A stretch of DNA of 64,000 nucleotides, from positions 10,099,959-10,163,958 of the forward strand of contig OX465286.1 in the NCBI GenBank assembly GCA_949987705.1. The letters run 5' to 3'. Shown in pieces: positions 12,301-22,779 of the stretch (position 1 is its first letter; each line of letters opens with the position of its first letter). The position numbers were made by a program, and so were the translations under genes. The stretch is from Thereva unica. Taxonomy: Eukaryota > Arthropoda > Insecta > Diptera > Therevidae. A model generated the notes under the pieces. That model was given only the letters and a program-made list of their open reading frames with translations, was not told where the DNA came from and searched no databases.

Positions 12301-12880
12301 GAAACAACGAGAAATTTCGACACATATGAAAAAACAATCGAGTCGAAAATAAAAAAAAAAAAGATAATGTAGAGAAATAGCTAGAAATTGAGTATATACC
12401 TAAAAAAAAAAAAATAATGATAAAAATGAAAAACCAATTGATGCAAATGGACGAAAAAAAATTAAGGAAAGAAAAAAACAATAGACATCGATAAATTTCA
12501 TATATAGAGTATACAAAAAATCTAATAAAATACACACACACACATTTCACATCTCAGTTGTTTTATCTTTTTTTTTTTTGTTTTGGCCTAACAATTCGTA
12601 TTAAACGAAATTAAAACTGCTGTAGTATAATATAAAATATTCACCTTGTTCATATAACATAAAAAAAAATAATAATAAAGATTATTTTTAATAATTAAAA
12701 CTATAGCAAAAAAGCTCCTGACAATGAAAAACTAAAAAAAAAAAATGTTTGTTTTCTTGTATATATATATTTGACGTTTCATTTTTTTTTTTAAATATTA
12801 CTATTATTAATATTTATTTCGTTTTTAAATGCCTGTTTTTGTTTTTTAATTTTTTTATTTATGTTTTTATTCTTTTTTGT
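12300..12880. other. AT-rich intron of unc-13
   Basis: Low-complexity A/T sequence with long homopolymers and a (CA)n stretch near 12533-12543. It lies directly downstream of the last visible unc-13 exon and contains nothing else I can identify. Confidence 0.6.
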
Positions 12881-12886
12881 GCAAAC

Positions 12887-12993
12887 CTGTTATTGCTATT
12901 TTAGCTGACCACTTGCTAGTTCCATCCAAAACGCTTTGTTTCACTGCTTTCATATGACCTGCGTGACTTTTTTCCTCTACTCCGAATACAGCT
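12887..12993 (-). CDS. unc-13: unc-13, exon leading into the C2B domain (last exon in window)
   Basis: The minus-strand acceptor is GTGTAG before 12993 and the donor is G|GTTTGC after 12887. The 107-nt exon reads [20 protein letters not shown], then [15 protein letters not shown], and stops with the first base of the next codon. In the family this leads straight into the first strand of C2B. No later unc-13 exon (C2B, MUN, C2C) is visible between 12886 and position 1, so the next intron is at least 12.9 kb and the gene continues beyond the left edge. Confidence 0.92.
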
Positions 12994-13431
12994 CTACACG
13001 TAATACAATAACATAATATTTGTGAGTGTATATAAAAACTTATTTTTTTCATTTATCTTTGGTATAGTTTTTTTTTACATAATTTTCAAAATTTTCATAT
13101 TGAAATCCTGCTTCTTACATTTTTTTTGCCATTTTTTTTTTAATATCTGTTATTTAATAATAATAATAATAATGTTTATGTGGGATGTTTTTTTTTTTAT
13201 TAAAACGCGTATTGCGCATGATTATTATGTTTATATATATACTTAAGTAGAAAAGATCGCTTTTTTATGTATTTACCTATTGCTCTCTTTTTTTTGTAAC
13301 TATAAATATTACTATTTTTATATTTCTTGTGGGTATTTTTTTTTTGTTGTTGTTAATATTAATTTTATTAATTATATATTATTTGAGTAAAGTGATGGGT
13401 AGCATATAATTTAGAAACATAGATTACTTAC

Positions 13432-13552
13432 CTTATTAGCTCGAATATTTCTGGCTTTTCACGTTCGCGCTGCTTCATTCTCTCCTTCATGGCTGTTATA
13501 ATTGAGTTGGCCTTATCTTCAGCACCATGCTTTGAGCTCTTCTCGGCGGCTC
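13432..13552 (-). CDS. unc-13: unc-13, exon following the C1 domain
   Basis: A 67-bp intron separates it from the C1 exon (acceptor CAACAG, donor GTAAGT after 13432). Starting in phase 1 it encodes [18 protein letters not shown], then [18 protein letters not shown] and ELI, the stretch linking C1 to the C2B domain in Unc-13/Munc13. It ends with AG of an Arg codon, completed in the exon at 12993. The helix [18 protein letters not shown] is strongly conserved in the family. Confidence 0.95.
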
Positions 13553-13619
13553 CTGTTGATAACGAATAGTGTACTATTGTAAGAATTATATAGACTGTCT
13601 TCTAAAAAAATAGACTCAC

Positions 13620-13839
13620 TTTGCAGGCAATCAGCGTTAAGTAGATCCTTGCATTTTTCATGGCATTTAACGCCGCACTCTGTACAACGGACACCCTGTC
13701 GGGCAATGCCCCATAGAAGTCCTTCACACTCATAACAGTATGTTGGTGATGTTGCTGTCCATAGTACAAAATTGTGCGGCGTTGTTGATGATATTGGGTA
13801 GATAAGGGCTTGCAGCGATTTTTTATAGACGTGCATTTT
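13620..13839 (-). CDS. unc-13: unc-13, C1 domain exon
   Basis: The acceptor TATAG precedes 13839 and the donor GTGAGT follows 13620. The frame starts [15 protein letters not shown] and contains a complete C1 zinc-binding pattern, H-x12-C-x2-C-x13-C-x2-C-x4-H-x2-C-x7-C, between HNFVLW and NADC ([18 protein letters not shown] inside it). C1 binds diacylglycerol or phorbol ester and brings Unc-13 to the presynaptic membrane. All eight zinc ligands are present. The exon ends in phase 1 (A of an Arg codon), completed by the next exon 67 bases further on. Confidence 0.96.
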
Positions 13840-14088
13840 CTATACATGGTATATAACACAGTAAATATAATATATAGGGCTTCCCAGTATTATTATAGTT
13901 GAAAAAAAAAAAATAGGCCTCTCCAAAAATTCTGGCTCCTTAAGCAACATTACTAATACCACCAGTATTATGTATTTTTTTTTTTTTTTTCAGTAATATC
14001 ATTCTGCAATTAAGTTTCAACGAAAAAAATCCGGTCTCTCCCATTTTTTATAATCACTTTTACAAAAATTACGTTGGTTACAAAAATC

Positions 14089-15423
14089 CAGGGCACGAAA
14101 ATACTCACTCATGAGGAACTTGTATAGTGAGCATGTATAAATTCCTCATTATAAAAATCACTCTCACTCATGTGTGAAGAAAATATTTTAATTTCGGCCT
14201 GCTCGCACTCATGAGTGAGACTGTGTACATTAGGGTGGTTCAAAAATGCAAAAAAAAATTCAAAAAAACGTGCACCCCCCTATCTTTAAGTTCAATTAAA
14301 ATGATGATTTTTGGCGGCAACCGGAGAATTTTTGATTGACACTAACCATTGCCGCCGAGCACATTTCGTTTTAGAGATTTGCGATTTTTAACAGCTGTTT
14401 TTGACAGCTGTCATGTTGCAAACCTTTGATTTGACGTCATATTCGTAATCAGCGAGCTCGAAAACCCTCTATAGCACGAAATTTCACGTCATTTTGAAAA
14501 AAATGTAAAAAAAGGCAATATTTTGTTCATAGTTGACAGCGTTTTTGACAGCTGTCATTTGTCAAACCTTCGATTTGACGTCAAATTCGTAATCAGCGAC
14601 CTCGAAAACCATATAGAAACCACGATCTAGGTAGTTTAATGGACGTAAATGAACAGAATTATCAAATTTTTATTATCGTTTAAAAATCGTAAATCTCTAA
14701 AACGAAATGTGCTCGGCGGCAATGGTTAGTGTCAATAAAAAATTCTCCGATTGCCGCCAAAAATCATCATTTTAATTGAACTTAAAGATAGGGGGGTGCA
14801 CGTTTTTTTGAAATTTTTTTGCCATTTTTGAACCACCCTAGTGTACATAGATTACTCATGAGTGAGGATAACATTCTTAGGCATTTTACACAGGAGTGTG
14901 AGTGTGCGTATTATGAGTGCACTCACCGCTCACTCACGTTAGGTACAAAAATAAAATAACTTGGATAAGGATTGTTTAATAATAAAAGGTGGTGATAAAA
15001 GTTTTAAATATATATTATAAGGTTTATTCAATTTAAAAACTAATTTCCATTAAAAAATAATCTTCGTTTCAACGTTTTCACATAGTGAAAGAAAAGTTCT
15101 GATAACTCCTCCCACTCCTTCCCAAGCCTCAAACCATGCCGCAGAAAACTAAACGAAAGCCGCAAAGACTTGAAGGTGAGTTTGGAAATTCTTGTAAAAA
15201 ATTATTCGAATGCGAGAGTTGTTTCATGGTATGAACACTCGTGAGTGAGGAGTGAGTTGAATAGGTATAGCACATGAGTGAGGATTTTCATACCCAGAAT
15301 TCCTCAAAAAAAAAAAAAAATACTCACACACACGAGTGAACGCACTTTATAGCAAACAACTCTCGCTCGTGAGTGAGCAGTGAGTTGTATGAGTCGCACA
15401 TGAGTGAGGATTTTCGTACCCTG
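14089..15423. mobile_element. Inverted-repeat element rich in CTCATGAGTGAG motifs
   Basis: The left end CAGGGCACGAAAATACTCAC and the reverse complement of the right end CAGGGTACGAAAATCCTCAC differ by two bases and both continue into TCATG. The subterminal parts hold many copies of a short palindromic motif (CACTCATGAGTG and variants) in both orientations at 14105-14215, 14850-14940 and 15236-15410. A 610-bp element is nested at 14231-14840. The CAGGG start suggests a hAT-type element, but I could not find a convincing target duplication. Confidence 0.65.
14231..14840. mobile_element. Nested foldback MITE, 8-bp target duplication GTGTACAT
   Basis: The termini TAGGGTGGTTCAAAAATG and CATTTTTGAACCACCCTA are exact inverted repeats, and the homology extends about 170 bp inward (GCTCGGCGGCAATGGTTAGT on one side, its complement on the other). 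Perfect 8-bp direct repeats GTGTACAT flank it (14223-14230, 14841-14848), a hAT signature. The centre holds two direct copies of a unit with GACAGCTGTCAT and CGTAATCAGCGA (about 14405 and 14535). Confidence 0.85.
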
Positions 15424-15475
15424 CTTACATTTTCTTCATTTATTTGCAAAATCCGGGTTGAGTCTGATTTCTTAT

Positions 15476-15535
15476 GTGATAAATCAAGCTTAGGAAGCAT
15501 CCTTTGTACTACCAGTCCGTCATGTCAAGTCTTGA
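15476..15535 (-). repeat. Short 3' scrap of the Jockey/CR1-type family
   Basis: The sequence TTTGTACTACCAGTCCGTCA matches the 3' end of the family at 4500-4560 and, in reverse, at 20020-20060. Only about 60 bases are left. Confidence 0.5.
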
Positions 15536-15552
15536 TGGAATTTCTAATAGTT

Positions 15553-16147
15553 ATGGGGCCCATCCACAGGCCAACTAGTTGTCCAAACTGAGTTGTGTTG
15601 TCACTGAATCGCATCGTGTGTGGGGGGCAGTTGGCAAACTGATTTGACAGTTGGGGTTTCAGTTGGGATAAATCAAAATCTTTTAATTTTATGGGGGCGG
15701 GGCCTAGTGTTTGGGCAACTAGTTTCACTGTGTGTATTGCAGTTTGGCAAACTACTTGGATGAATTAAGCCTGAATTCGAAGAATATATTTTTTTCGAAG
15801 GTTTATTTTGCATTATTTTTAATTTAAATTATGAAAGTTCACATAATATTAAATTATTTTCATAATTTATACTTTTAGAATTTAATTTATATTTTAAAAA
15901 ATATAAATATTCATATTAATAATTAAAAAAAAAAAATTATAATTAATCTAAAAAATCATCTTTCTCCAATTTTTATTATTATAAAACTTAGTCGCGGGTT
16001 TTCTACAATTTCATTTAACTTTCAAATTGCCTATAAAATATCGAATTGACAGTTGAAATATCAACTCAGTTGAAGCGTTTGTGGCAAAACAACAACTTTT
16101 TACACAACTCAGTTTGGGCAACTAGTTGGCCCGTGGATGGGCCCCAT
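15553..16147. mobile_element. Inverted-repeat MITE (ATGGGGCCCATCC ends)
   Basis: The left end ATGGGGCCCATCCACAGGCC with AACTAGTTG and the right end CAACTAGTTGGCCC with GTGGATGGGCCCCAT form about 45-bp inverted repeats with one or two mismatches. The inside is non-coding and very AT-rich (15770-15960). The flanks share TAGTT but no clean target duplication was found. Confidence 0.7.
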
Positions 16148-16397
16148 TAGTTTAGTTTGGAAAGATATACGAGGGGATAGAATAGATTAAAGGGAGTCTG
16201 GGAAGGGTAGTGGTGCATGAAAAGGAATTAAGTCGATATCTTGCAGTTTAGTCATCAGAGGGGGTGGGGTGACGTGCTTCTTCAAAAGATTTGGACATAT
16301 CTAGAACAATCCAAAACCGAATATAAAATATTCGCCTCTATTAAACAAAAAAGAACTCTCCTCCCCCCCAACATAGACTACAAACATCATAAGCCAA

Positions 16398-16560
16398 TAT
16401 CAGTTTGACATCCTTCCAGGCAAATCAATATAAAACCGATGAAATTTTCACACTGAGACAGGGGATGGAAAAATGCCTAGAGTTTCGAAACTCAACCCAA
16501 CTCGTCTTCATAGATTTTAAAGCCGCCTACAATAGCATAGTCAGAGTAGAGCTCTGTAAC
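16398..16560 (+). pseudogene. RTE-like reverse transcriptase fragment
   Basis: The short frame encodes FQANQYKTDEIFTLRQGMEK and FIDFKAAYNSIVRVEL, matching the fingers/palm region of RTE-type RT (compare FRPGRSTTDHIFTLRQVLEK and FIDFRNAYDK in the element at 1-2828). Both ends are lost. Confidence 0.7.
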
Positions 16561-16784
16561 GGCGGGCCTAGGACTTTCTTGAGATCCTCGTTGCTGTGAA
16601 ATAATTTTTCTTTTTTTTTTTGGGAAATTTCGAAGGGAAGAAGGCGAAGAAAAAAGGATACTGAGTTTTTTTTTAGGACGAAAGGGGGAGAAAAACATTT
16701 TTTTTTTGCGGCAAAAGGAGGCGAGTTGTGTTTGTCCGGAAAAAAAAAATTAAAAAAAAAATAAGATTCTGAATTTAGTTGAAG

Positions 16785-17300
16785 GAAAACGCAACTATCG
16801 CAGCCCTTAGAATAACGGAATCTGGATCTTGGATCGGAATCAAGGGAGGGCACTTTAAGGTGCTGGACTTTGTCAACATCCGAGACTACCTTCACGAAGA
16901 ACTACGAAGCCCACATCCCTCCACGTCGTGACTGGAGTAATAGAACACATAGTATTCAGGATGCCATAAGCTTCTTCACGGATGGCTCTAAGCTCGCGGG
17001 TTGAGTGGGTGGAGGAGTCTTCTCACCGGAACTTGCTATTTAAGTTTCCCTCCGACCCCTCTCCTTCTGCAAATCCACCAGCAAGGCGACAGGAACCGAA
17101 CTGTCTACATCTTCTCAGATAGTCATGCGGCTCTGAAAACTCTGCACTCTCGCACAAACAGCTCTAGAACTATCTCTGAATGTCGCAGATCCCTTAACGA
17201 GATGGCTCAGCAGTTCAGGACCCTCCTTGTATGGGTGCTCGGTCACCGAAATATAGAGGGGAACTGTAAAGCTTACCAATTGGCTAACTGAAATATATCT
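16785..17300 (+). pseudogene. RNase H-containing LINE fragment, copy 1 (I/LOA-type)
   Basis: After a stretch matching 18226-18365 the broken frame reads FFTDGSKLAG at about 16975 and then, in another frame, IFSDSHAALKTLHSRTNSSR and a VLGHRNIEGNCKA motif at about 17250. These are RNase H hallmarks of I/LOA-type LINEs. Stops and frameshifts make it non-functional. The 16600-16780 segment before it is A/T-run debris. Confidence 0.65.
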
Positions 17301-17389
17301 GAAGAAGCAGACCATACTAACTTCGGAACTCTCTGGCGTACAACACGCCTATACAAAGGACAATTCCACGTATACTGTCCTTCACTTAA

Positions 17390-18860
17390 AGGTTTCAAAG
17401 ATAGAAAAATCACTCGATTTCAAGGAGTATACATTAGCAGCTTTCCTTGACATAGAGGGAGCATTTAACAACTTGCTCCCAACGGAATGTCTCTCATCTA
17501 TCAAATGCATACCGGTAGAATGGTGAGCTCAAGCCTTGGCGAGTCGTCAACAGAGGCACCCCGCTAGGAGGAGTACTTTTTCCGCTTCTATGGGTCGTGA
17601 CTGCCAATGATCTGCTGTGACGCATGGAAGCAGCGGGATATCACGTATTGACGTACGCGGATGACATTGGTATCATCATAATAGGAAAATTTCCTCAAAT
17701 CTTCTGTTTTGGAGGAGGCGTTAGTAAACCTTTCGAACTGGGCTACCACCCGTGGACTCACGAGTGCCAGCACGTGAGTTGTTTCGATCGACCTCTTCAT
17801 ACAAAAATAACCCAAAAAAACAGAATCACTCCTCCTCACGAGGAGGTATAAAACCCCACCCCTAACTCCTCCCCGGTTTAACAAAGTAATCCTGGACAAG
17901 AAGCTCCTCTGGAATGAAAACATAGAAGAGCGCATTAAGAAAGCGAACACAGAGCTGTTCGCATGTAAAAAATTCTTAGTGGAAAAATGGGGCTTCTCCC
18001 CTAACATATTACGATGGATCTACACAGCGATTGTTTGTCCAATCCGCCTATACGAAGTCTTAGTATGGAGGCCAACCTTGGGTAAGCCAACCGTACTAAA
18101 CAAACTATAGAAAGTGGAAAGATGTGCGGAGTTATACATAATAGCGGCACTTCTTTCCACACTTGCAGATGCACTAACGATATCTTATACTTCCCTCCTA
18201 GGAACCTTGTGGCAAGGGAACCGGAACTATCGCAGCCACTAGAATAACGGAATATGGATCTTGGACCGGAATCAAGGTAGGACACTTTAAAGTGCTGGAC
18301 TTTGTCAACATCCGAGATTACCTTCACGAAGAACTACGAAGTCCACATGCCTCCACGTCGTGACTAATAGTAATACAAAACAGTATTCAGGATGCAATAA
18401 GCTTCTACGCTGATGGCTCTTAGCACGAGGGGCGAGTTGGAGGAGGAGTATTCTCACCGGAATTTGTGACTGAAGTGTTCCGACTCCTTTTTTTCTGCAA
18501 ATCAACCAGCAGGCGACAGGAACCGAACTGTCTACATCTTCTCAGATAGTCAGGCGGCTTTGAAAATCCTGCACTATTGCACAAACAGCTCTAGAACTAT
18601 CTATGAATGTCACAGATCTGCTAACAAGATGGCTCAGCAGTTCAGGACTCCCCTCGTTTGGAATCGCGTAACTAACAAGATTCATTACGTCTTCGAGGTA
18701 GTTTAGCGAAGAAACAACACTTTAACATCAGGTTAAAGTGGGATCACTTTGGCATCACAATGGCCCTATCGCTTTGGCCTAGGTGGTTGGGCTGCTGGAG
18801 CAGCAGCTCAGCCATATCTAACAAAACCTAACCTAGATCTCTTGCAATTTATGATTATAC
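17390..18860 (+). pseudogene. I/LOA-type LINE relic, RT through RNase H and 3' end
   Basis: Fragments in order: FKEYTLAAFLDIEGAFNNLL (RT motif with catalytic Asp, about 17420-17470), GTPLGGVLFPLLWVVTANDL (about 17560), LTYADDIGI (about 17650), a thumb-like LDKKLLWNENIEERIKKANT (about 17890) with WIYTAIVCPIRLYEV, and an RNase H part (18390-18660) homologous to copy 1. The 3' portion contains GCATCACAATGGCCC and CCTAACCTAG (about 18760-18835). Many disruptions are present. Confidence 0.65.
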
Positions 18861-19330
18861 CTTAAGATAAGCTTATCCGAACGTAGATGTTTTGCTGCAA
18901 CTATAGCTACGTGTGAACTTTGTGCAATTTTTTCCACTAGTTTGCCTTTGCCCACACACGAGAGCAACTCATTTCTGATCAATCCGTGTTCTCTATCCAC
19001 ATATTTTTAGTCACGAGGTGTTGATTTTGACACGTACAAGTGCAACCACGTAACCGAAATCGCTTGCGACCGGCAAGAACAGTCGCACGCGACCAGCTGC
19101 AAACTAGTTTCATCAAATCGGTTTCTTTTCTGTCGACCCGTGTGCGTACACTGACAACAGAACAGTTGCGAAACAGGGATTGCGAATTATTGATGAGAAA
19201 AAATGGTCTTGGTCTTGAAGTCTGGTCTTAGGCACACTTAGCAAGACCAAGAACAAGACCAGGGCTTGGCTATGCTTGCAAGACCAAGATCTGTCTTATC
19301 TTCCCCAAATCCTAAACAAGCCTTCGCCCT
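18860..19330. other. Unassigned intronic DNA with AAGACCAAG-rich stretch
   Basis: No gene is seen. At 19200-19300 the words AAGACCAAG and CTTGGTCTTG recur on both strands, giving a small simple-sequence/palindromic patch. Confidence 0.4.
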
Positions 19331-20075
19331 ATTTCAGTGGGCAAGGATAATGTAACAGCTGACCCATCTCTTAACATCCTGGGTGTGACTTTATCTTCTG
19401 ATCTACGATGGAATAATCACATCTATCAAGTCGCCAAACAATCGTATCAATGTCTCGGATTCCTTAAGAGATGCAAGTTCCTCCTCCAGCCTGCTGCACT
19501 GGCTACAGTTTACAAATTCTGCTTTCGGCCCCGCCTCGAATACAACTCGTATATCTGGGCGGGCGCCCCCCAAAAACCTCCTTGGCTTGGCTGGACAAGG
19601 TGCAAAATCGCGACATCATACTCACCCTTGACCGCGATAGCGCTCTTTGCTCCACGATCGGCTCTTTAAGCCACCGTAAGAATGTAGCAAGAATGAACAA
19701 GTTTTACCGCTATTACCATAGCGACTGTTCCACTGAAATTTGAAACCTCCTGCCTACATGGCAACTTTTTTCCCGCAAAACTCGACTCACTCCCACACAC
19801 TACATCCCGCCTCTTCGCGCACATTACGGTTTAGTAGTTGGTTTATAAATAGAGCAACTCGATTGTGGAACCGTCTTCCGCAATCGGTGTTTCCGAACTC
19901 ATATAACATCTCAGAGTTGAAACTCAAGGCTCATCGGCATCTACTCACGCACTCGCCAGACCCATAATTTATGCCTTCTCTACTATCCTTCAGATCAACC
20001 TTACTACTAGACATTGCACCATTACTTGAACGACATGAAGGACTAGTAGTACAAAGGGTGACCCCTCTGCTTTAC
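19330..20075 (+). pseudogene. 3' part of a Jockey/CR1-type LINE, plus strand
   Basis: A frame at 19337 encodes NILGVTLSSDLRWNNHIYQV, CLGFLKRCKFLLQPAALATV and RPRLEYNSYIWAGAP, the same RT C-terminus as the minus-strand relic at 4481-6697. It continues in other frames as RTLRFSSWFINRATRLWNRL. The 3' end (GACTAGTAGTACAAAGGGTG near 20040) is followed by an A-run at 20085-20095. It is 5' truncated and frameshifted. Confidence 0.75.
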
Positions 20076-20528
20076 CATGTCACATAAAAAAAAAACCAAA
20101 ACTAACTATGCAAGACCATTAGACCAAGACTATGTCAGTCTTGTCATGTTCTTGCGTTTGCTCATTACTATTGCGAATCAGTCTACTCGTGTGCCGAGAG
20201 GCCTAAGAAAACAAAAATACACCGATTGGCTCAGAATCCTTTCCAAAAAAAAAAAAAAAAAAAAAAAAAAACACAAATTAACTCATAACTGCCAAACCTA
20301 TTGGAATTTTCACAAAAAAGTGTTGACTCATTTATGTCTACAGGGGTTACCTCGGCTTTTGCTCGTCAAAATTAGACTCCTTTTAGAAAAAAAAAAAAAT
20401 TGGGGCAAAAGTGCGTAACCCATAAGCCTTTTATCGATTAATTTGCCTGGATGACTTTGGAAGGAATAGAAGAAATTGCTGCTATGCAGTTTTAATAGGG
20501 ATTATAGGGGACATGAGCTAATATGGGT

Positions 20529-20745
20529 CGCGCCAACTCAGTTGATGCCGGAGCGCGCAGCTGGGGAAATTAAAGCTGCACACAAATAAAAATTGCGCAC
20601 ATATCGATAAGAAATGCGCTTATGTATTTTCAAATTTCCCCTACGAAATTTGTTGCGACTAGAGCAAAGGGACGGGAACGGCATGCGGGGATTCTACTGC
20701 GCATGGAAAACGCGACTTTCTCGGCATCAACTCAGTTGGCGCGTA
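20529..20745. repeat. Inverted repeat with CGCGCCAACTCAGTTGATGCC ends
   Basis: CGCGCCAACTCAGTTGATGC near 20529 faces GCATCAACTCAGTTGGCGCG near 20724. The arms are about 20 bp and the interior is non-coding. It is possibly a small MITE. Confidence 0.4.
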
Positions 20746-21340
20746 GTCTATCAAAAAATTTGGGCAAAGTTTTGAAGAAGTTCAATGATAGAGCAAAAAG
20801 TTTGCGCAAAAGTTAAGCCAAAATTAAATCATCCTTCGCGATTCTTAAGGAAAATCTGCTCGATTGGAGTTAGTGTTCCTACTGCGGAAACATAAATCCC
20901 AGTCACCAGTGTTGGACATAACGATTATAACATGACATTCCCATAGTTCCAGAGATTTTTTTCTTGTTGAGATAAAATATTATAATATATCAAATTAGCA
21001 TTGACTAGACAGTGTTCCATGTAAACTAGTGCTGGAAGGTGGAGGGGGGGGGGGGGAGGGTGCGGCGTTTGAGATCGACCTCTCGACGTCATATCTTGTG
21101 TTGGGTTGAAAGTGCATAACAAAAACATCTAAGATATGCTTGATGATCTGAAATATCCGGGAACACACAAATAGGATAGGTCTACTGCGAGATATGGTGA
21201 AGAAATAATTGAAATTTGTTTTTTTTTTTATTAATAATAAAAAAAAATTGAGTCCGTTGCGAATTTTTGGATAAGAAGCCATTTTTGTTATAATTGAAAT
21301 TTCTAAAAAAAAAAAAATAATAATTAAATAAAATAATTAC

Positions 21341-21415
21341 CAGTTCTTCATCGTTCAGAGTTGCACGCGGTACGGCCGATGTTAGTCCAGCATTTCTTTT
21401 TGTAGCAGCCATAGT
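21341..21415 (-). CDS. unc-13: unc-13, 25-codon exon before the C1 domain
   Basis: The minus strand has an acceptor CAG ending at 21416 and a donor GTAATT after 21341. The 75-nt exon is phase 0 on both sides and encodes TMAATKRNAGLTSAVPRATL followed by NDEEL. This peptide is nearly invariant between fly and nematode Unc-13 and joins directly to [10 protein letters not shown] in the next exon. The ATG inside it is an internal methionine, not a start. Confidence 0.93.
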
Positions 21416-21885
21416 CTGATAAAATTTTTTTTAACAATTTTAATAGATACAATTTTCAACAATACAAAAAAAACAATTTCTAGTGACAAGCGATAATGTC
21501 AATAAAATAAAACACTTTATTTTATTTTTAATATTTTTTTTTTCTTTTTTAATAAATTATATTTTATTTACAAAATAACTTTTATTAGCTTAAAAACCAT
21601 GCGTAGAAGAACTTTTACAAAACAATTCAAATAAGCATATTAGATGTAGTAGTAGTAGTAGTAGTAGTATTATTACCTCGTATATGGGTAGGCTGATTTG
21701 AACTTTTTTTTTGTTCATGTTTTTTTTTTCAACCCAATCATGTACGGGGGTAGTAAATATATAATTTTTTAACAAACACTAAATATGGAATTAAAGCGTG
21801 GGGACGAATATAATGGGGGGAAAATCGAAATTGGTGCATAAAAGAATGTGTTTTGTAATTTAATATAATGAAAATTACTTTAAAA

Positions 21886-21895
<10 letters not shown>

Positions 21896-21934
<39 letters not shown>

Positions 21935-22126
21935 TAGAATATAATCCTTGAATTTTAGTTAGAACTTTGGACAAGATTTATACTATAATATCCTTTAAAG
22001 CTGGTTAGTTTTATTTTTTGGGAATGAAAACCGTATAATTATACATGCTTAACTCGTGCATATAATAATAATGCTCAGAAAAACTCGGAATGTTTTAAAA
22101 AAATTATTTTTTTATTTTTATTTATT

Positions 22127-22158
<32 letters not shown>

Positions 22159-22180
22159 AATTTTTTTTTTGTAAAAATGT
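21896..22180. repeat. AT microsatellites in unc-13 intron
   Basis: A (TA)n tract lies at 21896-21920 and TTTA/TTA repeats at about 22110-22160. A separate (AGT)n run lies at 21648-21669. There is no gene between 21416 and 22440 apart from this low-complexity DNA. Confidence 0.7.
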
Positions 22181-22444
22181 GATATGGGCGAGAAAGGCAT
22201 GTGTTATTTATTTAAAATTAAAAAATAAAAAAAAAATCCGAGAAAAAGATGAGAGAAAGATTGAACCTAATTTGTCTTGAATATAGGTGTAGTAATATTA
22301 TGTATATACTTTCTGAGTTAGGAGTCAGTTTTTGTTGATGCATGGAAAAGTGTTTAAAAACAATTACAACACTTTTGCAAAAAAAAAAACCATGTAGAAA
22401 TGCGTAGTTTCATTTTTTGTACGTCATATAAAGGCCGAAGTCCA

Positions 22445-22690
22445 ATGAGAGCACCGCACCGGGTGTTGGCATTCGAAAAAGCGGTGCTTGTCTTATCAAA
22501 ACCTTACTGGAATATATGGAACAATTTCCAATGAGGAGCACCGCACCGGGTGTTGGTATACAAAAAAACCGGTGCTTGTCTTATCAAAACCTTACTGAAT
22601 ATATGGAACAATTTCCAATTAAGAGCACCGCACCGGGTGCTGGCACTCAAAAATCGGTGCCTGTCTTATCAAAACCTTATATGGAAAAAT
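22445..22690 (+). repeat. Three tandem copies of an 87-bp repeat
   Basis: GCACCGCACCGGGTG starts at 22451, 22538 and 22625, an exact 87-bp spacing. Each unit also has GGTGCTTGTCTTATCAAAAC (GGTGCCTGTC in the third) and CCTTACTGAATATATGGAAC-like sequence. Within each unit CACCG near the start and CGGTG later can pair. The period is a multiple of three, but no protein is evident. Confidence 0.85.
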
Positions 22691-22779
22691 CTCTGCGAAT
22701 ATACATCTTTCAACAATGCCCCCATTAAGCTGGGCGGGCGCAGTGAAAAAAAAATTTTTCTTTTGCGTAGATTCGTAAA

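Noticed and set aside
12250..12560. 94-codon minus-strand frame rich in Phe/Ile/Tyr
   Set aside because: It is translation of A/T homopolymers, not a membrane protein.
22445..22690. The 87-bp tandem repeat as a CRISPR-like array or repeat protein gene
   Set aside because: Units are contiguous without unique spacers, the setting is a eukaryotic intron, and the translated repeat has no known fold.
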